From positions 10,478,001 through 10,542,000 of the forward strand of contig NC_039478.1 in assembly GCF_003590095.1 (NCBI RefSeq): DNA of 64,000 nucleotides, read 5' to 3'. The DNA comes from Trichoplusia ni (Eukaryota > Arthropoda > Insecta > Lepidoptera > Noctuidae). Under the pieces are notes generated by a model, which worked only from the letters and a program-made list of their open reading frames with translations, made no database searches and was not told where the DNA came from. This document shows positions 10,040 through 23,500 of this stretch, one piece after another; the first letter of the stretch is position 1, and each line of letters starts with the position of its first letter. Both the position numbers and the translations under genes were made by a program.

Positions 10040-10692
10040 ATAAGACACCCATCTGCACCCACAAATGCTTTTGCGTCAGTGGAAGTGGACGTGGACAATC
10101 CTCACATTCACAGCACTTACACAGAAACTTACAACTAAACAAGTCCAAAAATACACTTCATATCCCTTAAAAAGCCGAAACATTACACGTGAAACAACTA
10201 AAGTGGTCTGAAGCCATCAAATAAATGAAAAACGATATATAAAAGTGAGAAGTCATTGCACTGTCTAAGAGTAATACATAATTCATGATCGTTAGACGTC
10301 TAGGTAATGTTGAGAACAAAGGGATACTGGGAAAACACTTGTCTACTTTGTCATGGGAAAACAAACCTTATTAACTTACTCTTATGTCCTAAAATTGTAT
10401 GCCTTAGACCTGATGATGATTGTAGAGTCAGTGAAAATTTTGTTTTTAACTACGATTTTAAGAATAAAGAAGTCATTTACTGTAGAGCTTTTTTTTGTAG
10501 GTTTTCTCTTTAATTTTCCGTTAAAAATACATTTCCACAAACGAGAGGAGGTAGACGATTTCATTTAAGAAAATGATCAAAGGACCAACTCGGACCAAAA
10601 GACCAAAGCGTACAAAAACGCATTGTTAAGTCAGCATTCAGAGAATGTATTTCTGTATACTCTTTGTTTGGCACGTGCCGTTTCGAAAAAAA
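10040..10692. other. Unannotated AT-rich DNA
   Basis: Several overlapping short frames around 10300-10570 have no recognisable domain. I see no repeat. Confidence 0.45.
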
Positions 10693-10967
10693 CGGACAAG
10701 TGCGATTCGGATTGACAACACTAGGGTTTATACAACTGGAGTTAAGATAATTAAAAAGGGTTATCTATCATTAAATCATTTCTTTACCTAAATTTTATTC
10801 GTTTCTTATCGATACAACGGTAACGAAATACATCACCTATGAAAGTTTCAATTGTGTAACCAACGCGGTTCATGAAATACATCCTGGTGGCAGACAGACG
10901 ATATAGCGAAGGCTTACTTATTATAAGAGTTACGGTTTTACCCTTTAGTTACGGAACCCTAAAAAAT
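10693..10967 (+). repeat. Diverged copy of the GTGCGAGTCGG dispersed repeat
   Basis: It begins with ACGGACAAGTGCGATTCGGA and contains AATACATCACCTATGAAAGT, then GCGGTTCATGAAATACATCC and TGGTGGCAGACAGACGA, ending in ACCCTTTAGTTACGGAACCC. This is the most complete member of the family in the window. Confidence 0.65.
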
Positions 10968-11208
10968 CTAAGCTTACAATAAAAGTTTAGAATCGGTTTG
11001 TTTGGACTGTGAGTCGTGTGAATATGCATTCGCCCTTTAGTTGATGGCTTTTTGTATTGATCGAGAGGAGTGGATGGGAGTGACTCGGAGTTGAATACTA
11101 GCAATTGTTGCGGCTTTTTTTACTTGAAAAAACATCGACAGAAGGTGGAAAACCTCAATTTCAAAACAATCAAAAAGTAAAACTGTTTTTTTGAGTTCAG
11201 ATTATTAT

Positions 11209-11340
11209 GTTTTTCGTGAGACTGATTCATATTATGTCTTTAAAAACGTTTTACTCACGAGTATTTATCGCGATAGCCTGACTCGTTTCGGCTAATACCG
11301 CAGACCTTAAAAATGAGCTGACTACTGGATGAAGTCGAAA
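11209..11340. repeat. Foldback-type dispersed repeat, copy 5
   Basis: TTTTCGTGAGACTGATTCAT, CGTTTTACTCACGAGTATTT and ATCGCGATAGCCTGACTCGT, then ATGAGCTGAC. The order matches copy 3 and extends further toward the centre of the element. Confidence 0.6.
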
Positions 11341-13214
11341 TTTTTCATAAATTAGCACTTTAGATATCACTCGTTACAATATTCAGACAAGAAGCAGGTT
11401 TCAGAGGTCCCAACAGAAACTCTAAAATTGTTCAAAACCTTTCAATATTTCATTTCAATCTTTAACTCTAAAAAAAAATTGCATCGTCATTCCCAACTCC
11501 AGATTCTTCCCTATTTACTACACCATCGATTCTCATCAAGAGACCTGGACATAAAATGGACAACCCGCCTTAGTTTCGTAAACAAAAACTTTTGGGACAT
11601 GGGACGAAACTAGTGTCATCAATCAATCAGTAAGACAGCTATTTGTTGTCGACTCAGCTGTGCTACGCTTGAACTGCTTAAGTTGGTTATATAATTATGT
11701 GGTGTAACAAATTTTCCAATGGATACGTCAAGTGGTATTTAGATACGGGATGGTATGTACTGTTATACGATTGAAATTTAATTACTATCTGCGTGAAGCT
11801 GAGTATTACTTATAAGGAATTTATTAGATAGTATGATTCCATTATTAAAATGATTTTTGGGTAGTATATTTATGGTAGTATATGGTAGCAGCTAAGGGTT
11901 TCAAAACGCTGAGATGAAATCTTAGGTTAGCAAGATAAATGACAAAGGTATATTATACTGAAAAACAAAAGAATAACGTCAGCTTTTGGGTATCTAGAAG
12001 CATCATTTTCGTTGCGAATATGAGACATACTTCTACAATAACAGCAATCTGGCTCTAAACATCTTTCCAAAAAGCTCAACTCCAAAAGCTTTGTGAAACC
12101 ATAAATCAATACGTTTGCACGTTGCGCTGCATTTTGGTTCCATTCAATATGGAAATAGTTCTCAAAACAAGAGCAAAGTTTCATTAATATCTGGATCAAG
12201 CAATCTGTCTTGCGGTAATTTATGTCAAGCGATTATTGGCTGTCGTAGGTAATATAAGATATAAGACATGATTTATGTCCTGTAGTCTAGATTATGCGAA
12301 AATATTATGTGGATGATGAGGATCGAAAAAGTAGGGCCGATGAAACCTGGTTAAGATGAGAGGTTCAAAAAATATAGAGCAGGGTATCCGTCGGTTCTGT
12401 TATGAGTTGAAATGATGGTGATTCTTGTGATGAAGATTGATTAATAATTATGTTTTACCAGTTCAGTGATTCAGCTTACAGGACCTGCAACAAAAATACC
12501 AGTTGTTAGAAAATAAATTTGGTCGCGTAGCAAAAAAAAAGTAGCTTAAATTAGAATCTGTATCTAAGATTTGTAATACAAATTCCGTGATTCAAAAGGT
12601 AGACTTCAATCTAAAACAGTTTTAAAAGGGTTTCCTATTTTTTTAGTAATAAATGAAAAAATAACTAGAGCGTGCTTTCACACTAAATCAATTATTTGAT
12701 ATTAAAACTTTCTGTAAAGAGGTATTTTTTCGTAGTTCGTATACACAAAACAAATAAATAAAGTTTAGTACTGAATCAAATATCTGAAATATTTATCGAA
12801 CGAAGATTTATGTCAATGGGTATAAATAATTCGAAGCCTAATCTGCGATGGTAAAATGTATTGCATATTTATTTGGGGAAACAGACTGATTTATTGGGAC
12901 TGTAAATTAACCCTATGATGTTTTGGTGTTGTTTTTGAATTATAGTCTTTAATGACTTGATTACTCTGTGACTGGTACAAAATTTCTATAACATGAATTT
13001 GTCTCAAGATTCTAATAAAATAATCTTTATTGAACGAGGAATGGAAGGTGATAGATGAAATACACTGTGTGGGCATTTTAAGAGTGAGAATAAATGTACT
13101 GGAATCATGCCTATTTGATGATGAAAGTGTGGCTGGTAATCTTAACCACTAGCAGTTGGATGAAGGGCAGTAGGATTCCATTGCACACTGCTTGGCTGAT
13201 TTAATGATTTTTTT
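11341..13214. other. Unannotated AT-rich DNA
   Basis: I see no gene. Short frames at 11428-11613 and 11927-12199 have no features I recognise. A GA-rich stretch at about 12300-12425 may be a very old LINE tail. Confidence 0.45.
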
Positions 13215-13400
13215 ACTGTACGGGTAGCCAAATTAATTTAAGGTCAACACGCCAAACTCACTGAGGACGACTGATCTGTTATCCACGAATATTTGCCCTG
13301 AGTCTGGGTGTCTTTTTGTGCATGTGACTTGAATGTTTGTAAAAGCCCCGTGATACAAGGATTTAATAAGTAAATGAGGGAGTTGTTTAAAAATATAATA
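13215..13400 (+). mobile_element. tRNA-headed SINE (family B), degenerate copy
   Basis: TGTACGGGTAGCC marks a broken A-box side. CAACACGCCAAACTCACTG and ATCCACGAATATTTG follow, then GAGTCTGGGTGTC and TGCATGTGACTTGAATGT, as in the minus-strand copies at 33.6 and 38.1 kb. The B-box region is damaged. Confidence 0.6.
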
Positions 13401-13827
13401 ATGAAGAGATAAAAGCGATTCCAAGATCAAAAAATCACAAATACTTTATGTCAAAAAAATGAATAAACATACAATGTCCGAAACAACCGACTCGTTTCGT
13501 AAGATGTCATTGAAAGCAGTAAAAGTAATAATTTAAAGCTGAATAAATGCTCATTTCCATTGCAACGGTTTGTTAATACCATTAATTACTTGGCACGAAA
13601 TTAATTTGTCGTTTTCCATGTCATCGTTTGGTAATGAATTTTTTGTTTTACAATCATATTGAGCTCGATTTAATATCTCTACTGTTTTAATTACCACTTT
13701 ATAATTACCTGTAGCTTATTGTATATTTCTTCTAAGATTTTTTATGAAGGTCTTATAGCATTGGTGAAATGACACTGACGCAAGCGCTGATTGCTGCTGA
13801 TGGAATTATATATGACTAAAACGTTTG
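13401..13827. other. Unannotated AT-rich DNA
   Basis: I see no gene or repeat. Confidence 0.45.
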
Positions 13828-13916
13828 GATCTACGCGGGGAATCGAACCCGTAATACCTAAATTGCGCAGAATAGGTTTTGCGTGGAGACCTCAACCACT
13901 CGATTACCCGTGCAGT
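13828..13916 (-). mobile_element. tRNA-like SINE head (family B), isolated
   Basis: On the minus strand it reads ACTGCACGGGTAATCGAGTG then GTTGAGGTC, and later GGGTTCGATTCCCCGCG, i.e. A-box-like and B-box-like pol III elements. The expected SINE body does not follow, and the ends do not pair as an acceptor stem, so I call it a SINE head and not a tRNA gene. Confidence 0.6.
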
Positions 13917-16737
13917 AATTCGTGTAATCCGTAATAGATATTATTGACAGGGCTAAAAGGCCTATAGCTGTTCCATAAAGGCTTAGTATAAAGCAAGCGT
14001 GACCTACGACCGCTTTTAAACATGTTTCGGTTCGTTTGTCAGTAATACGTTCTAGATGCTTACGTTTAGTGCAAGGGTATGGGCAAACATTGCGCGTCAA
14101 AAGCGTGGGGGCAACACGCAGCGGTGTTGAATATATCTATACGCAAACCTAGTTTCTAGGACACATTTCTGCCCTGTTTTAGTAAGGAATGTTTGGGAGG
14201 CAAATCAGACTCGCGTCGCATCGTCGACCTTTATGATTCAATGATTGATGAATAATCTAATTATAATGTACATAAGGCTAGCAGTTAAAGAGTTTTTCTA
14301 GTATTTTTATGTAAAAATAATAATTAAAAGAGAGCGTATTGAACGTAGTAATAATTGTCAGTTAAGTCAACGTAAAAAAGGTCAAGATAAAAGTAAGTCT
14401 TAAAGCAAAAATGTCAAATGATAAATAATCATTTTAGTACTTTCCTACGAATCACAAAACCCCCATAGATCTTACGTATATAATAAATTGAAACAGAAGG
14501 TACTCAATCATTTCCATTAACATTCTGGTCCTTTTGTACGAAACACAAAAACTCCATAGATCTATATACAGCCTTTACCCAAAACCCACTCATTATAATT
14601 AACTATCATCAAATATTAATATAATATCAGCAACATGTCGCAACTCGCACCCGCCTCAAAGGACCTAATCCATAAGTTTTGTCTGGAGTGTCCACCGTTC
14701 ATCCATTTACTGTGGGAAGATGGATTCCTCTCCATTATCCTGCTTCCTTAATCAATTTGATGGTAAACGGATCGGCAAAGTTTGGTCCTATACATATTAG
14801 TGTATTAACCCTAAACGCGCCTTTGATGTTTTATTGCTGAAGATTTTCTTTGTTAGGGCAGAAATAAAAAGAACCTTACTGTAATTTGTTTCAAAAAACT
14901 TATAGGTTCATCAATCATGATTCTTTTTTACAAATGTTAAAATTAGATTCTAAAATGTTGTACAAAATGCCAGAAATTACTTCTTGCAATAGAATCCAAT
15001 TTAACATTTATCCATGCCAATTTTATAAACACGATGGTTAAGGACAAAAATATAACAGCTCATGGAAGGCCTAGAAGGAGATGAAGAATAATCCAAACTT
15101 TCCCCTATCCGTATCCGGGATTGGCGCAACATGACAATGTCCTCTTCTTCCACACCTTTCTATCTGACGCCATCTCACAACAAACAACGAGTTTTTCATC
15201 TATATTTTAAAATTTTCCATTTCAATAAAAGTTGAAAACTAATTCCAATCAAAAATACTAAAAAAATGCCTCAAAGGACCAAAAACACTAATAAGGAAAC
15301 TGTCTAAAATAATAATAGACAAGAAAATTTAATTTGATAAAACTTGGACTTTTATTGGTTGAATAACTCGAGAAACAGAAACTTTACAACAAGTTTGTGA
15401 ACTGTCTTATAAAGGGGGGATCTTAATTAATTTACCACGTAACCAATTAATGTTACAACCTCAACTATTTTATGCCCTTTGTGCCAAGCCCTTAAGCTGG
15501 AGCAGTGCTTGTCTGTTGAAGGTGTCTTGGATGAGAATTCTATGAGGATGTTAAGTTCCTTGTATTCAATTGAAATCATATTTAGTAAACATGAATTGCA
15601 TATCCAAGGACCATTTGAAATGAAATTAATTCGTAAACGTATGTATGTGTCAATATTGTGATATTGCTTCTACTTACTTGTTCTGTATTTGACACCATTT
15701 TGCGTTCTAGAAATTAATGAATTCACTGAGAAAAGAATCATTTAAAAAAATCTAAGAAGCATTTTATGAGACGACCATTTTTTTTTCACAATAACGTATT
15801 GCTTTCTTTGATAATGGCATTTATTTTGTATTGTAATGATCCTGGTCATTGAAAACTTTTATATTACAAGCAGTCGTCCGTAAAACTGGAATCACATTTT
15901 TCAACATAGGTATAAGATTAACAGAAAAAAAATGTAATGTACTAAGTACCAATGTACTCGACTCGTATTTTCCGATCGACATACTTCAAACAACTTCAAA
16001 ACAAAAGACTGACACACAACTTGACCTCGCACAATATTAGCATAGCTAAGTAACAAAAAAGTTGCGTCTAAATCCTACAACAACATTTACACTCCGAACT
16101 TCCCCGAAGAACCTAACTCAAACATTCAATACAAACACTTGACAAACAACCGAAACTCCAAAAAACTTCGCCCACACGAATTACAAGGGCAAATTGATCG
16201 GCCATCTTACTACCTTAAAATAATTCAGACCAGTTAAGCTCTAAATTTTCCCAGCCTATTTTTATTTTCAAATTTCATCACAATTTATGTTGCTCCAGAT
16301 CCGGGCTCGGAATGAGGGGTCTAACTTTGTTAATTTCGCTAAAAGTTGTACACTCAGGGGAGTTATTACGTAGACGCTAGAAAACCGACAGGGGATTATT
16401 CTAAACGGGGATGGCAATCGGCTGTGATTATATATTGAACTGAGGGAATTGTAGATGGCTTTGATAGCTCGTCGGTGAGCTTAGGAGTGAGAGTGATGGG
16501 TACCTGTTTACTATTCCCTTATACTACTGTTGAAGTAAGACTCTGTTATACATCGCGTAGTATACCGTCTCGCTTGCTCAGATGCAACCGTTCTGCTTTA
16601 GCTCACAGTACAGGCACTATGTGCTTAAGATATTCAGTTACAAGTGTCGCTCGATAACACATAAACCAATTAGCTATGCTAAAGTAAATATCCCAAGTAT
16701 CCGTTGCATTTATGGGCATGGATATTCATATTATTTG
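13917..16737. other. Unannotated AT-rich DNA
   Basis: Nearly 3 kb in which I see only short non-coding frames and no repeat I can support. Confidence 0.45.
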
Positions 16738-16872
16738 ATCACGGTTCTCTCACGAGTATTTATCGATATCAAGCGAAAAGCTTAACTGACGTCAGTGTCG
16801 TCGAAGGTTGCGGCCCTGCTGTCATGCTCTTGACTCCGGTTGGGTCCGAAACTAGGTAGGGGATCCCGAAAA
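16738..16872. repeat. Foldback-type dispersed repeat, copy 6
   Basis: GGTTCTCTCACGAGTATTTA on the left and GGGTCCGAAACTAGGTAGGG then GATCCCG on the right are the two arms of the family in inverted orientation. About 75 bases lie between them, as in copy 2. Confidence 0.6.
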
Positions 16873-16981
16873 AATTGCTTAGCTATTAAAAAACTGTTAT
16901 GAAATATTAATAAAATCGGAGAAACAGTCATAATAACAATGAATCTTAACACTTTTTTTAAAGAAAATTCTATCTATGTCT

Positions 16982-17127
16982 TACTAAGGAGTATCATGTT
17001 ACCTAGGTAACTGGGTTGAAAAGGTCAGATAGGCAGTCACTACTGGTCAAACATTCGTACTTAGCTGTAACCAGTTAGACTGGAAGCCGACCCAAACATA
17101 GTTGAGGAAAGCCTAGGCTGATGATGA
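16982..17127 (+). mobile_element. 5S-type SINE, 3' end only
   Basis: AGGTAACTGGGTTGAAAAGG, GTCAGATAGGCAGTCACT, AACCAGTTAGACTGGAAGCC and AACATAGTTGAGGAAAGCCT match the 3' half of the SINE at 29683-30045, followed by GATGATGA. Confidence 0.75.
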
Positions 17128-19971
17128 ACACTCTATTCTTAGTTATCAACCACGGAACAGAGATCACTATTATTATTTAATTTTAAAGTTAGTCGCCCCA
17201 GATTGAAACGGTCGTTTAAACTATACAAACTTAGTTAAAGCAATGTTACTGCTATCAAGTCGTTAGATTGTAATGTTACATGATTTCAACGAAATCCTTT
17301 TCTTTATTATATTCCGATGTGGAATTTGGACTCCTTCCAAGAACGATCGAACTATTTTTGTTTAAAATGTAATTTATGTTACATTTAGACAGTATTATAG
17401 AATTTTTAGTTCCTTAAAGATTTTGAAATGTGTGTGTGTGATGATTAAACATATTTCAATGGTCTATGGTGATTTATGACTAAAGACTTTTTTTATATCT
17501 GAATGAGTGACAAATAATACGCATTCTTCCTATATTGGCAGTATGTCTAATAGTTACTTCTCCAATATTCTTCAAGTGCAACCTTCTATAGCAAATAAGT
17601 ATCTGTATTTTGGTGGCATAGAACATACAGACAATTTGAATTCTCTAGAGATGATAGTAATAAAATAATTGTTTACGACGATATTCTCTGTACAACCCGC
17701 TTTTATTTAAAAACAAGTTAAACTTATAGAAAAAACTGCACTGGAACAAAATAATATTAACATTTTTAAAATCACGTCGTTATTATCTGCGGCCAGAATC
17801 AAATATTCAAAGAATACTCCTCTACTAATGTCGTGCACGAATTCCAAAATAACTTTGCATTTTTATACGTTTTTATATCCAAAACGAACTGAGAACCGAA
17901 TAAAATGTTCTTCGATAAAAACTGCAGGACTATTACCTAACGAACAATAGCAATGGTAAAGCAAAACAAATGCAAAACGGATGGTAAATGTTATTTTTCG
18001 TGTTGAATGAAAATACTGTTTTATTGAAAAAATCACAATAATTAGCTATTGCGATTTTATCTAACTTCCAAAAAAAAACAATAAATTCAGTTATTCAAAT
18101 CTAAATAAAGCACTTTTTTGAACTTGAAGGTCAAATTACATTGGACAGCACCCAGTTTTGACCACTCGTCACCGCTTCCTAAGTGTTTTTGTTTCGAAAG
18201 AAGAAACGGCGCAACAAACTCCCCTGTAACACGCTGCCTTCAATGATAGCAAAATAAATGCAGCTTGTATAGCAAAAATTGTTTTACCGTATGCACTACT
18301 TTTGCTTTTGCAATTTAGGTAACACCACTACAGAGTTTTTATCCGAACATTGCACTTTCCTCTCTCTCTTTATCTTCCACTGTATTTTGAAGATAACTGT
18401 TGTTTTTAACATGCATAGAGTTTTGTTGCTGTGAAGAACACTTGGATTTATCCTTTTTGTATTACCGATTTTTTTGGCTATTTCAGTAATGAAAGAGTGG
18501 ATCTCAAAGTTCAAAGTGCCTTAACATTATATGAGTATTATTTTTATGGATTCTACTTAGCAACGCAAACCTTTTTTTAAAAATTCGTCGGGATGGTTAA
18601 GAAAACTATTGAGAGATACCAGAATTTATAAAATTATAATTAATCAATAATGTAATCGCGGATTTGGCAATCATTGTCCCCATAGTCGTTAGTGCCAATG
18701 GCTGAATAGCGAAGAGTTTCGACCCATCGATGGGCGTCAAGGGCTAGGTCAGAAAGCCATACTTCACGAAAACGCGCTAGTCCTGAGGAGATTTCTTTCT
18801 CTCTCTTGCCAGTCGAAATTAGTATATGAAATCTATTTAAAAATTTATATCGTTTTTTATTTTAGTAAACGAAAGGATCTTACTGGATATCAAACAAAGA
18901 GGTCATCAGCACATTTACATACCAACACAACTGTTAAAATTGAAACTTTAAAGTATCACAAATTAAATGCATAAAAAATTGCGTATAATGCAATTAATAT
19001 TCGATATTTATTGCAAAGCCCATTCAAGTGGAGTAACGCTCATGGGATAATACAGAGTCGCGTCAATTTTAATTTCATAATGAATGTGTTCATACATTAT
19101 TTGCTTTTACGCAATTTTTAAGCCTTTTCAACGTTCATAAATTGTGTACAGTTGATCTGTTTTGATTTGGCGGAGAATCGTTACTGGAATTTATATGCTT
19201 TCGAATTCTTCTTTCGCTGTTTTATTTATGATTGGAGCTGGAATTTAAATCTCGTGTTTTATCAACGTATTAATCATGTAGGAACAATCAGTGGACTTAC
19301 TGCCGACAAAATCTACCCGCCATTGTACTTGCTTGTATATGAAGTATAAATAAATAAATAAAATCTAGTTCTGGTTTCCATTTGAGATCGCATTGGTACT
19401 TTGGTACCCTACACTAGCGCAGTGGTATTAGTTGTAACTAAGCTTAATCGACTGCTAATGACGTATTCGCTAGTCATTACTCGATTTTGGTAGAATCATA
19501 CTGTGTATTATTTGAAAAGCTTTACATATTGGAATCGAAAATCGAATCAAAAGAAAAACAAAATCGAAACCGTTTTCGGAAGAAGCAACATTGGATACAA
19601 TACTCCACTATTGGATCCAATGTTTCTGGTTAATACAAATGTTTGTCACAATTTTATATAGTTATTTCTCCCACAAAATCTCACCCAGTAATTTGGTGGG
19701 TTAGTTCCAATACCACTTGTCTATCCGTGCAGTCATGCAGGTTCTATTGTTATATATGTGACTATTATCATTTGACCGCGTGTGTCCAAAGTGCCGGAAC
19801 ATGAGTACTATGATTGCAATTGTGATTTTAGAGAGCGAGAGAATCGAGACTCAGATGCATAGGACAATTATTTGGAAGTGATTAAATAAGTGATGTTACT
19901 TAGGTTGATGTGGTTCATAAGAACTTTTTGAGAAATAGATTTGCATCTTCTGCCAATTCCCGGTTACCACC
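17128..19971. other. Unannotated AT-rich DNA
   Basis: I see no gene. A more GC-balanced patch at about 18690-18830 stands out mildly but I cannot identify it. Confidence 0.45.
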
Positions 19972-20100
19972 AGATTTTCATTATCATCATCATCATGCCC
20001 ATATTTGTCCACTGCTGGTCATAGCCTTCCCAATTGCATGCCATCGAGTTCTATCGTCAGCTGCTGGCATCCAGCTCCTGCGAACCATCGTGCAGATTTT
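19972..20100 (-). pseudogene. LINE 3' end (RTE-like C-terminus) with (GAT)n tail
   Basis: The minus strand reads roughly R-R-S-Q-E-L-D-A-S then an A-D-D-R-T-R-W-H-A-I-G-K-A stretch, and ends G-Q-I-W-A before a GATGATGATGAT tail (19984-19996 on the plus strand as ATCATCATC). This is the conserved end of an RTE-like LINE, with frameshifts. It matches the interrupted copy at 985-1160. Confidence 0.55.
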
Positions 20101-20234
20101 GCTGAATTTTAATTCAGATTATCTTGACATGATTTTACTTTCTTTTCCTCTTTTCTTATGTACATCTTGACACGATTCGGCTTATGTTTTGATTGCATCC
20201 TAGTCTCATAATGAGTTTTTTCAAAGTTATATTC

Positions 20235-20490
20235 TCTCTTTGGTGACACCTTACAGAGGAGTCCCTCAGGGTGATGTCCTTCTTCTTTATCACTAAAGTT
20301 TTGACCCCTTCACAACTTACTTCTTCTTTACCTACTCATAGTCTATTTCAGATGACAAAAATTCACGACCAGCTTCATTATAAATTACCATTACATCATC
20401 AGCTACTTGACCTCAAATTGCAACCTTCCACCACACTACCGCTTGAGCACCGACGATCTCTCTTTAAGTTCATTCTCGTAATTGCTTCCT
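20235..20490 (+). pseudogene. Fragment of a LINE reverse transcriptase
   Basis: The plus strand at about 20250-20285 translates to Y-R-G-V-P-Q-G-D-V-L, the conserved G-V-P-Q-G motif of non-LTR reverse transcriptases. After a frame change it reads L-T-S-S-L-P-T-H-S-L-F, followed by GATGAC, consistent with the (F/Y)-A-D-D catalytic box carrying a one-base deletion. The spacing is right for RT motifs 4 and 5. The rest of the element is not recognisable. Confidence 0.5.
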
Positions 20491-21355
20491 AAATTATTCA
20501 TTTACAGCCATGAAATTCTATACAGTGAGTACCGTCAACCCGAAAAACTTAGTCAAAATTATTGTGTCAATAGTATTAAGTGAAGTTTCGAAAAATCGTT
20601 TCCTGAAACATGATTATTTTAAACATTGTTTCTTTTTAAAGCAGTTAGGTTAGCCAAATGTCATCCACGCTGATGACATTTAGTTTCAATATGAAGTTGT
20701 GCAGCCTTTTCTTTTTAATCTAAGTTTTAATGCAAAATAAATCTGTTTCGGCTTATGCTGTTAGCACAATTTTTGCTTGTTAACAAGACAAAATATACAT
20801 AGCAAAAAAATCACATTTAAGGAAATTCTAACATAAATATTATTCATTTTGAACTACATTTGCTGTCGCTACACGAAGCTTAAGTCAAGCAAGCAGAGGT
20901 GAGCTACCTCAAACATTACGTTAACTCCGTTTCAATTTACGTAAACACTAGGTATGTAATCTATTTACATATTCCGCAAGTGACGTCACTCGAAACCAAA
21001 GTAACTAACTAACGTTACTCTAAGGGGTGACTCGTTAAACTATGGACGGTTAAGAGGATGTCTTTGTCTTGGTAAGACGGTAATTTTGTCGAATGTGTAA
21101 GGAAATTAATGTTTCACATATTTGGTCGCTGCTCTTTGGTCTGTCACTGCTCCCGGAACAATGTTTGTTGAGTCGACAACCAACATTTATTTGTTACTTT
21201 TATTATAATAAATTATGAATTCAAGTTTTCTCTGGCATTATTCTTACCGAACACAATTAGGAAAAAAATTTTAGCATGGATAGAGTCATACTGTCTTATA
21301 CAATTTAAAGGTTTTTCAGAGTATTATGTTGCGTATTCAGCTCTTCAGCTAAGCA
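20491..21355. other. Unannotated AT-rich DNA
   Basis: The only feature is a perfect cAMP-response-element palindrome AGTGACGTCACT at 20979-20990. No gene is visible near it. Confidence 0.4.
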
Positions 21356-21399
21356 CTTTAAAATAAATAAACACTTTATTATGTTTATTTATTTTAAAG
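21356..21399. repeat. AT-rich hairpin, 17-bp perfect stem
   Basis: CTTTAAAATAAATAAAC (21356-21372) and its exact reverse complement (21383-21399) flank a ten-base loop. It is AT-rich, so it could arise from simple sequence. Confidence 0.65.
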
Positions 21400-23364
21400 G
21401 TGTCTAGAGTTTTACTGCATTACTGAATTTTGTGCAATTTGAAATTAAAATCAAAATAATACCAGTCTATACAATCATCGACTGGGGCTCAGTCACAAAA
21501 GTATTGATCTATTTGATAAATTTGGAAATAGTGCAAAATAATTGAATAAAAAAAAACCTTCAGTTTCATTGGAAAGTGTTTCCTAAAGGAGTAGGTTTCT
21601 GCGTAACTGTTTAATCACCTTTGATTAAACGTATTTCCCCCATCCTCGGTTTAACCAGTCACCCTGTATATCATCATGAACACTCACCGAGGGTTTAGTT
21701 TTAATCCCATTAAACCTCGTCCCTCAATCATATGGGTTGAAGAAAAGGCTTCGTCGCTACGTGACGTCATCCGTCTGAGGAATTGGGCACGTGACTCCTG
21801 TGCCTTGTTAAAGATTAAGGGTATGTGGCCTTAGATCTTAGAGCTAGAACATTTGTTCGGGAAAGTTGGGTTGAGTTAGGAGTTTAAAGTCTAATCAGTA
21901 AGGTTCGTGTGTGATATTGATTGTGGCGGAGGGGATTTCGTTGGAGCTAGTAAATTGTAGCAGATTTAATGTTAGAACGAATTTGTTTTGGATTGACTAA
22001 GAGATTGAAAATATTATTCCTTTTCAACCGATAGGTATTGATTACTTTAATTGAACTACCCCTAACCAGCCTGTTAGTTAGATTTTGTAAGTTAGGTATA
22101 TACTAAAACATTGAAAGTGGCGTGTTATTTATTATTAGTAATATTTCAAAATAGGTGATAGAAGACTTTTGTCCAAGGTCATTGATTGTTTGTTGATTTT
22201 CACAAGACCAGATTTTATACCACTATCATGACAAATCGAATTAGCCCTTAAATGCAAATCCATACCCAATCAATTCGAAATTGTACACAAAAAATCAACA
22301 TTCCCACCTGAAATCCCCCATAAATTTAAATCACGGCTATCCCGTATCCCTTTAGTACATAACCTGGTGACCCATTTACCGTAAAATGATTTACCTTCCA
22401 GTCATGACCGAGGGTCAAAGCGAGGCAAGTGACTATTCAAAGTGTTGCCCTAACGATTTCCGAGACATTAGTATTCCACAGACGTATCATTGCGGACGGA
22501 TAAACGTGGCACATCTAAGTCAGGACGAATTTTTTTAATGATTTCGTCAGTTTTTGTAATGGTAGAAGTGAGAGAGCTTGGATGGAGGTGAATAGAGGTA
22601 GGTTGGTTTTTATTAAGGGGTCTGATGGTATATTCTATGTAATATGTTCTCTTGTTCTTTGATACTTATTTATGGATCTCAGTAAAGGGCAATTGGAAAA
22701 GATGGCTCGAATAATATTGCATTACGCTTCGTCTTCTCAGAATTCATTTCTGGAATGACGACAAATAATTAAAACAAGATTTTGAAAGAAAAAACCTATA
22801 TCCTATGTGAAATTATGTTCTTTTCACAAATAGCAAGAATTCTTTAATCATATAATTATTATTAAGCAATTAAATGTATCTGATTTTGTAAGTATTAATG
22901 TAAAAATTATATGTTAATAGATTAACCATAGTAGTTATCAAGGGAGGTAAGCAATTCCGAAATCTATTCTTTGCGGTAACTCCAATTTATTTTCGCATCA
23001 CAACCGCTGTTTTTTCCGGCTAACCAAAACTTTGGATCCCCAGATATAATTATGAAAAGTAAATTAATGTGTCTCAACTTTAGCATGGCGATGCTAGATA
23101 AAGACGTAATTAAAAACAAATTTACAAGACCGAACATTAAATGTTTTATTTAATCACATTTTAGGCAGCAAGTTAACGAATAAGATTATTATTATGTAAG
23201 CTAAGTTTTCACGTTTTTGATATATAGGGAGATTGAAAAAGATTAGAAAGTTAATAATAATAGTAGTGGATTGATGAAAGTTGTCATAATCCTGGATTTC
23301 AATTTTTCTGCTTACTATGTAAATCTAGGATAGAACGACATTAGAGCAGACGCCGAAAAAAACC
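21400..23364. other. Unannotated DNA with a small motif cluster
   Basis: I see no gene. A slightly GC-richer patch at 21650-21830 holds GTGACGTCAT (21761-21770) and CACGTG (21788-21793). The rest is AT-rich. Confidence 0.4.
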
Positions 23365-23500
23365 ACACAAGATAGAGGTCGCCCTCTGGAAAGATGAATC
23401 AACGGCATTCGGAAACATTCTGGTACGTGGTGGTGAGAGACAGAGTTTCGTGGAAGGTTTTAAAGAGACCAGTGTCTAAAGATGGATGATATCAGGGCTG
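23365..23500 (+). pseudogene. LINE C-terminal remnant (GRPxxRW motif)
   Basis: Reads R-G-R-P-L-E-R, a stop in place of W, then I-N-G-I-R-K-H-S-G-T-W. This corresponds to the G-R-P-x-x-R-W-x-D-D-I motif near the C-terminus of RTE-like LINEs also seen at 39.8 and 59.8 kb. Confidence 0.5.
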
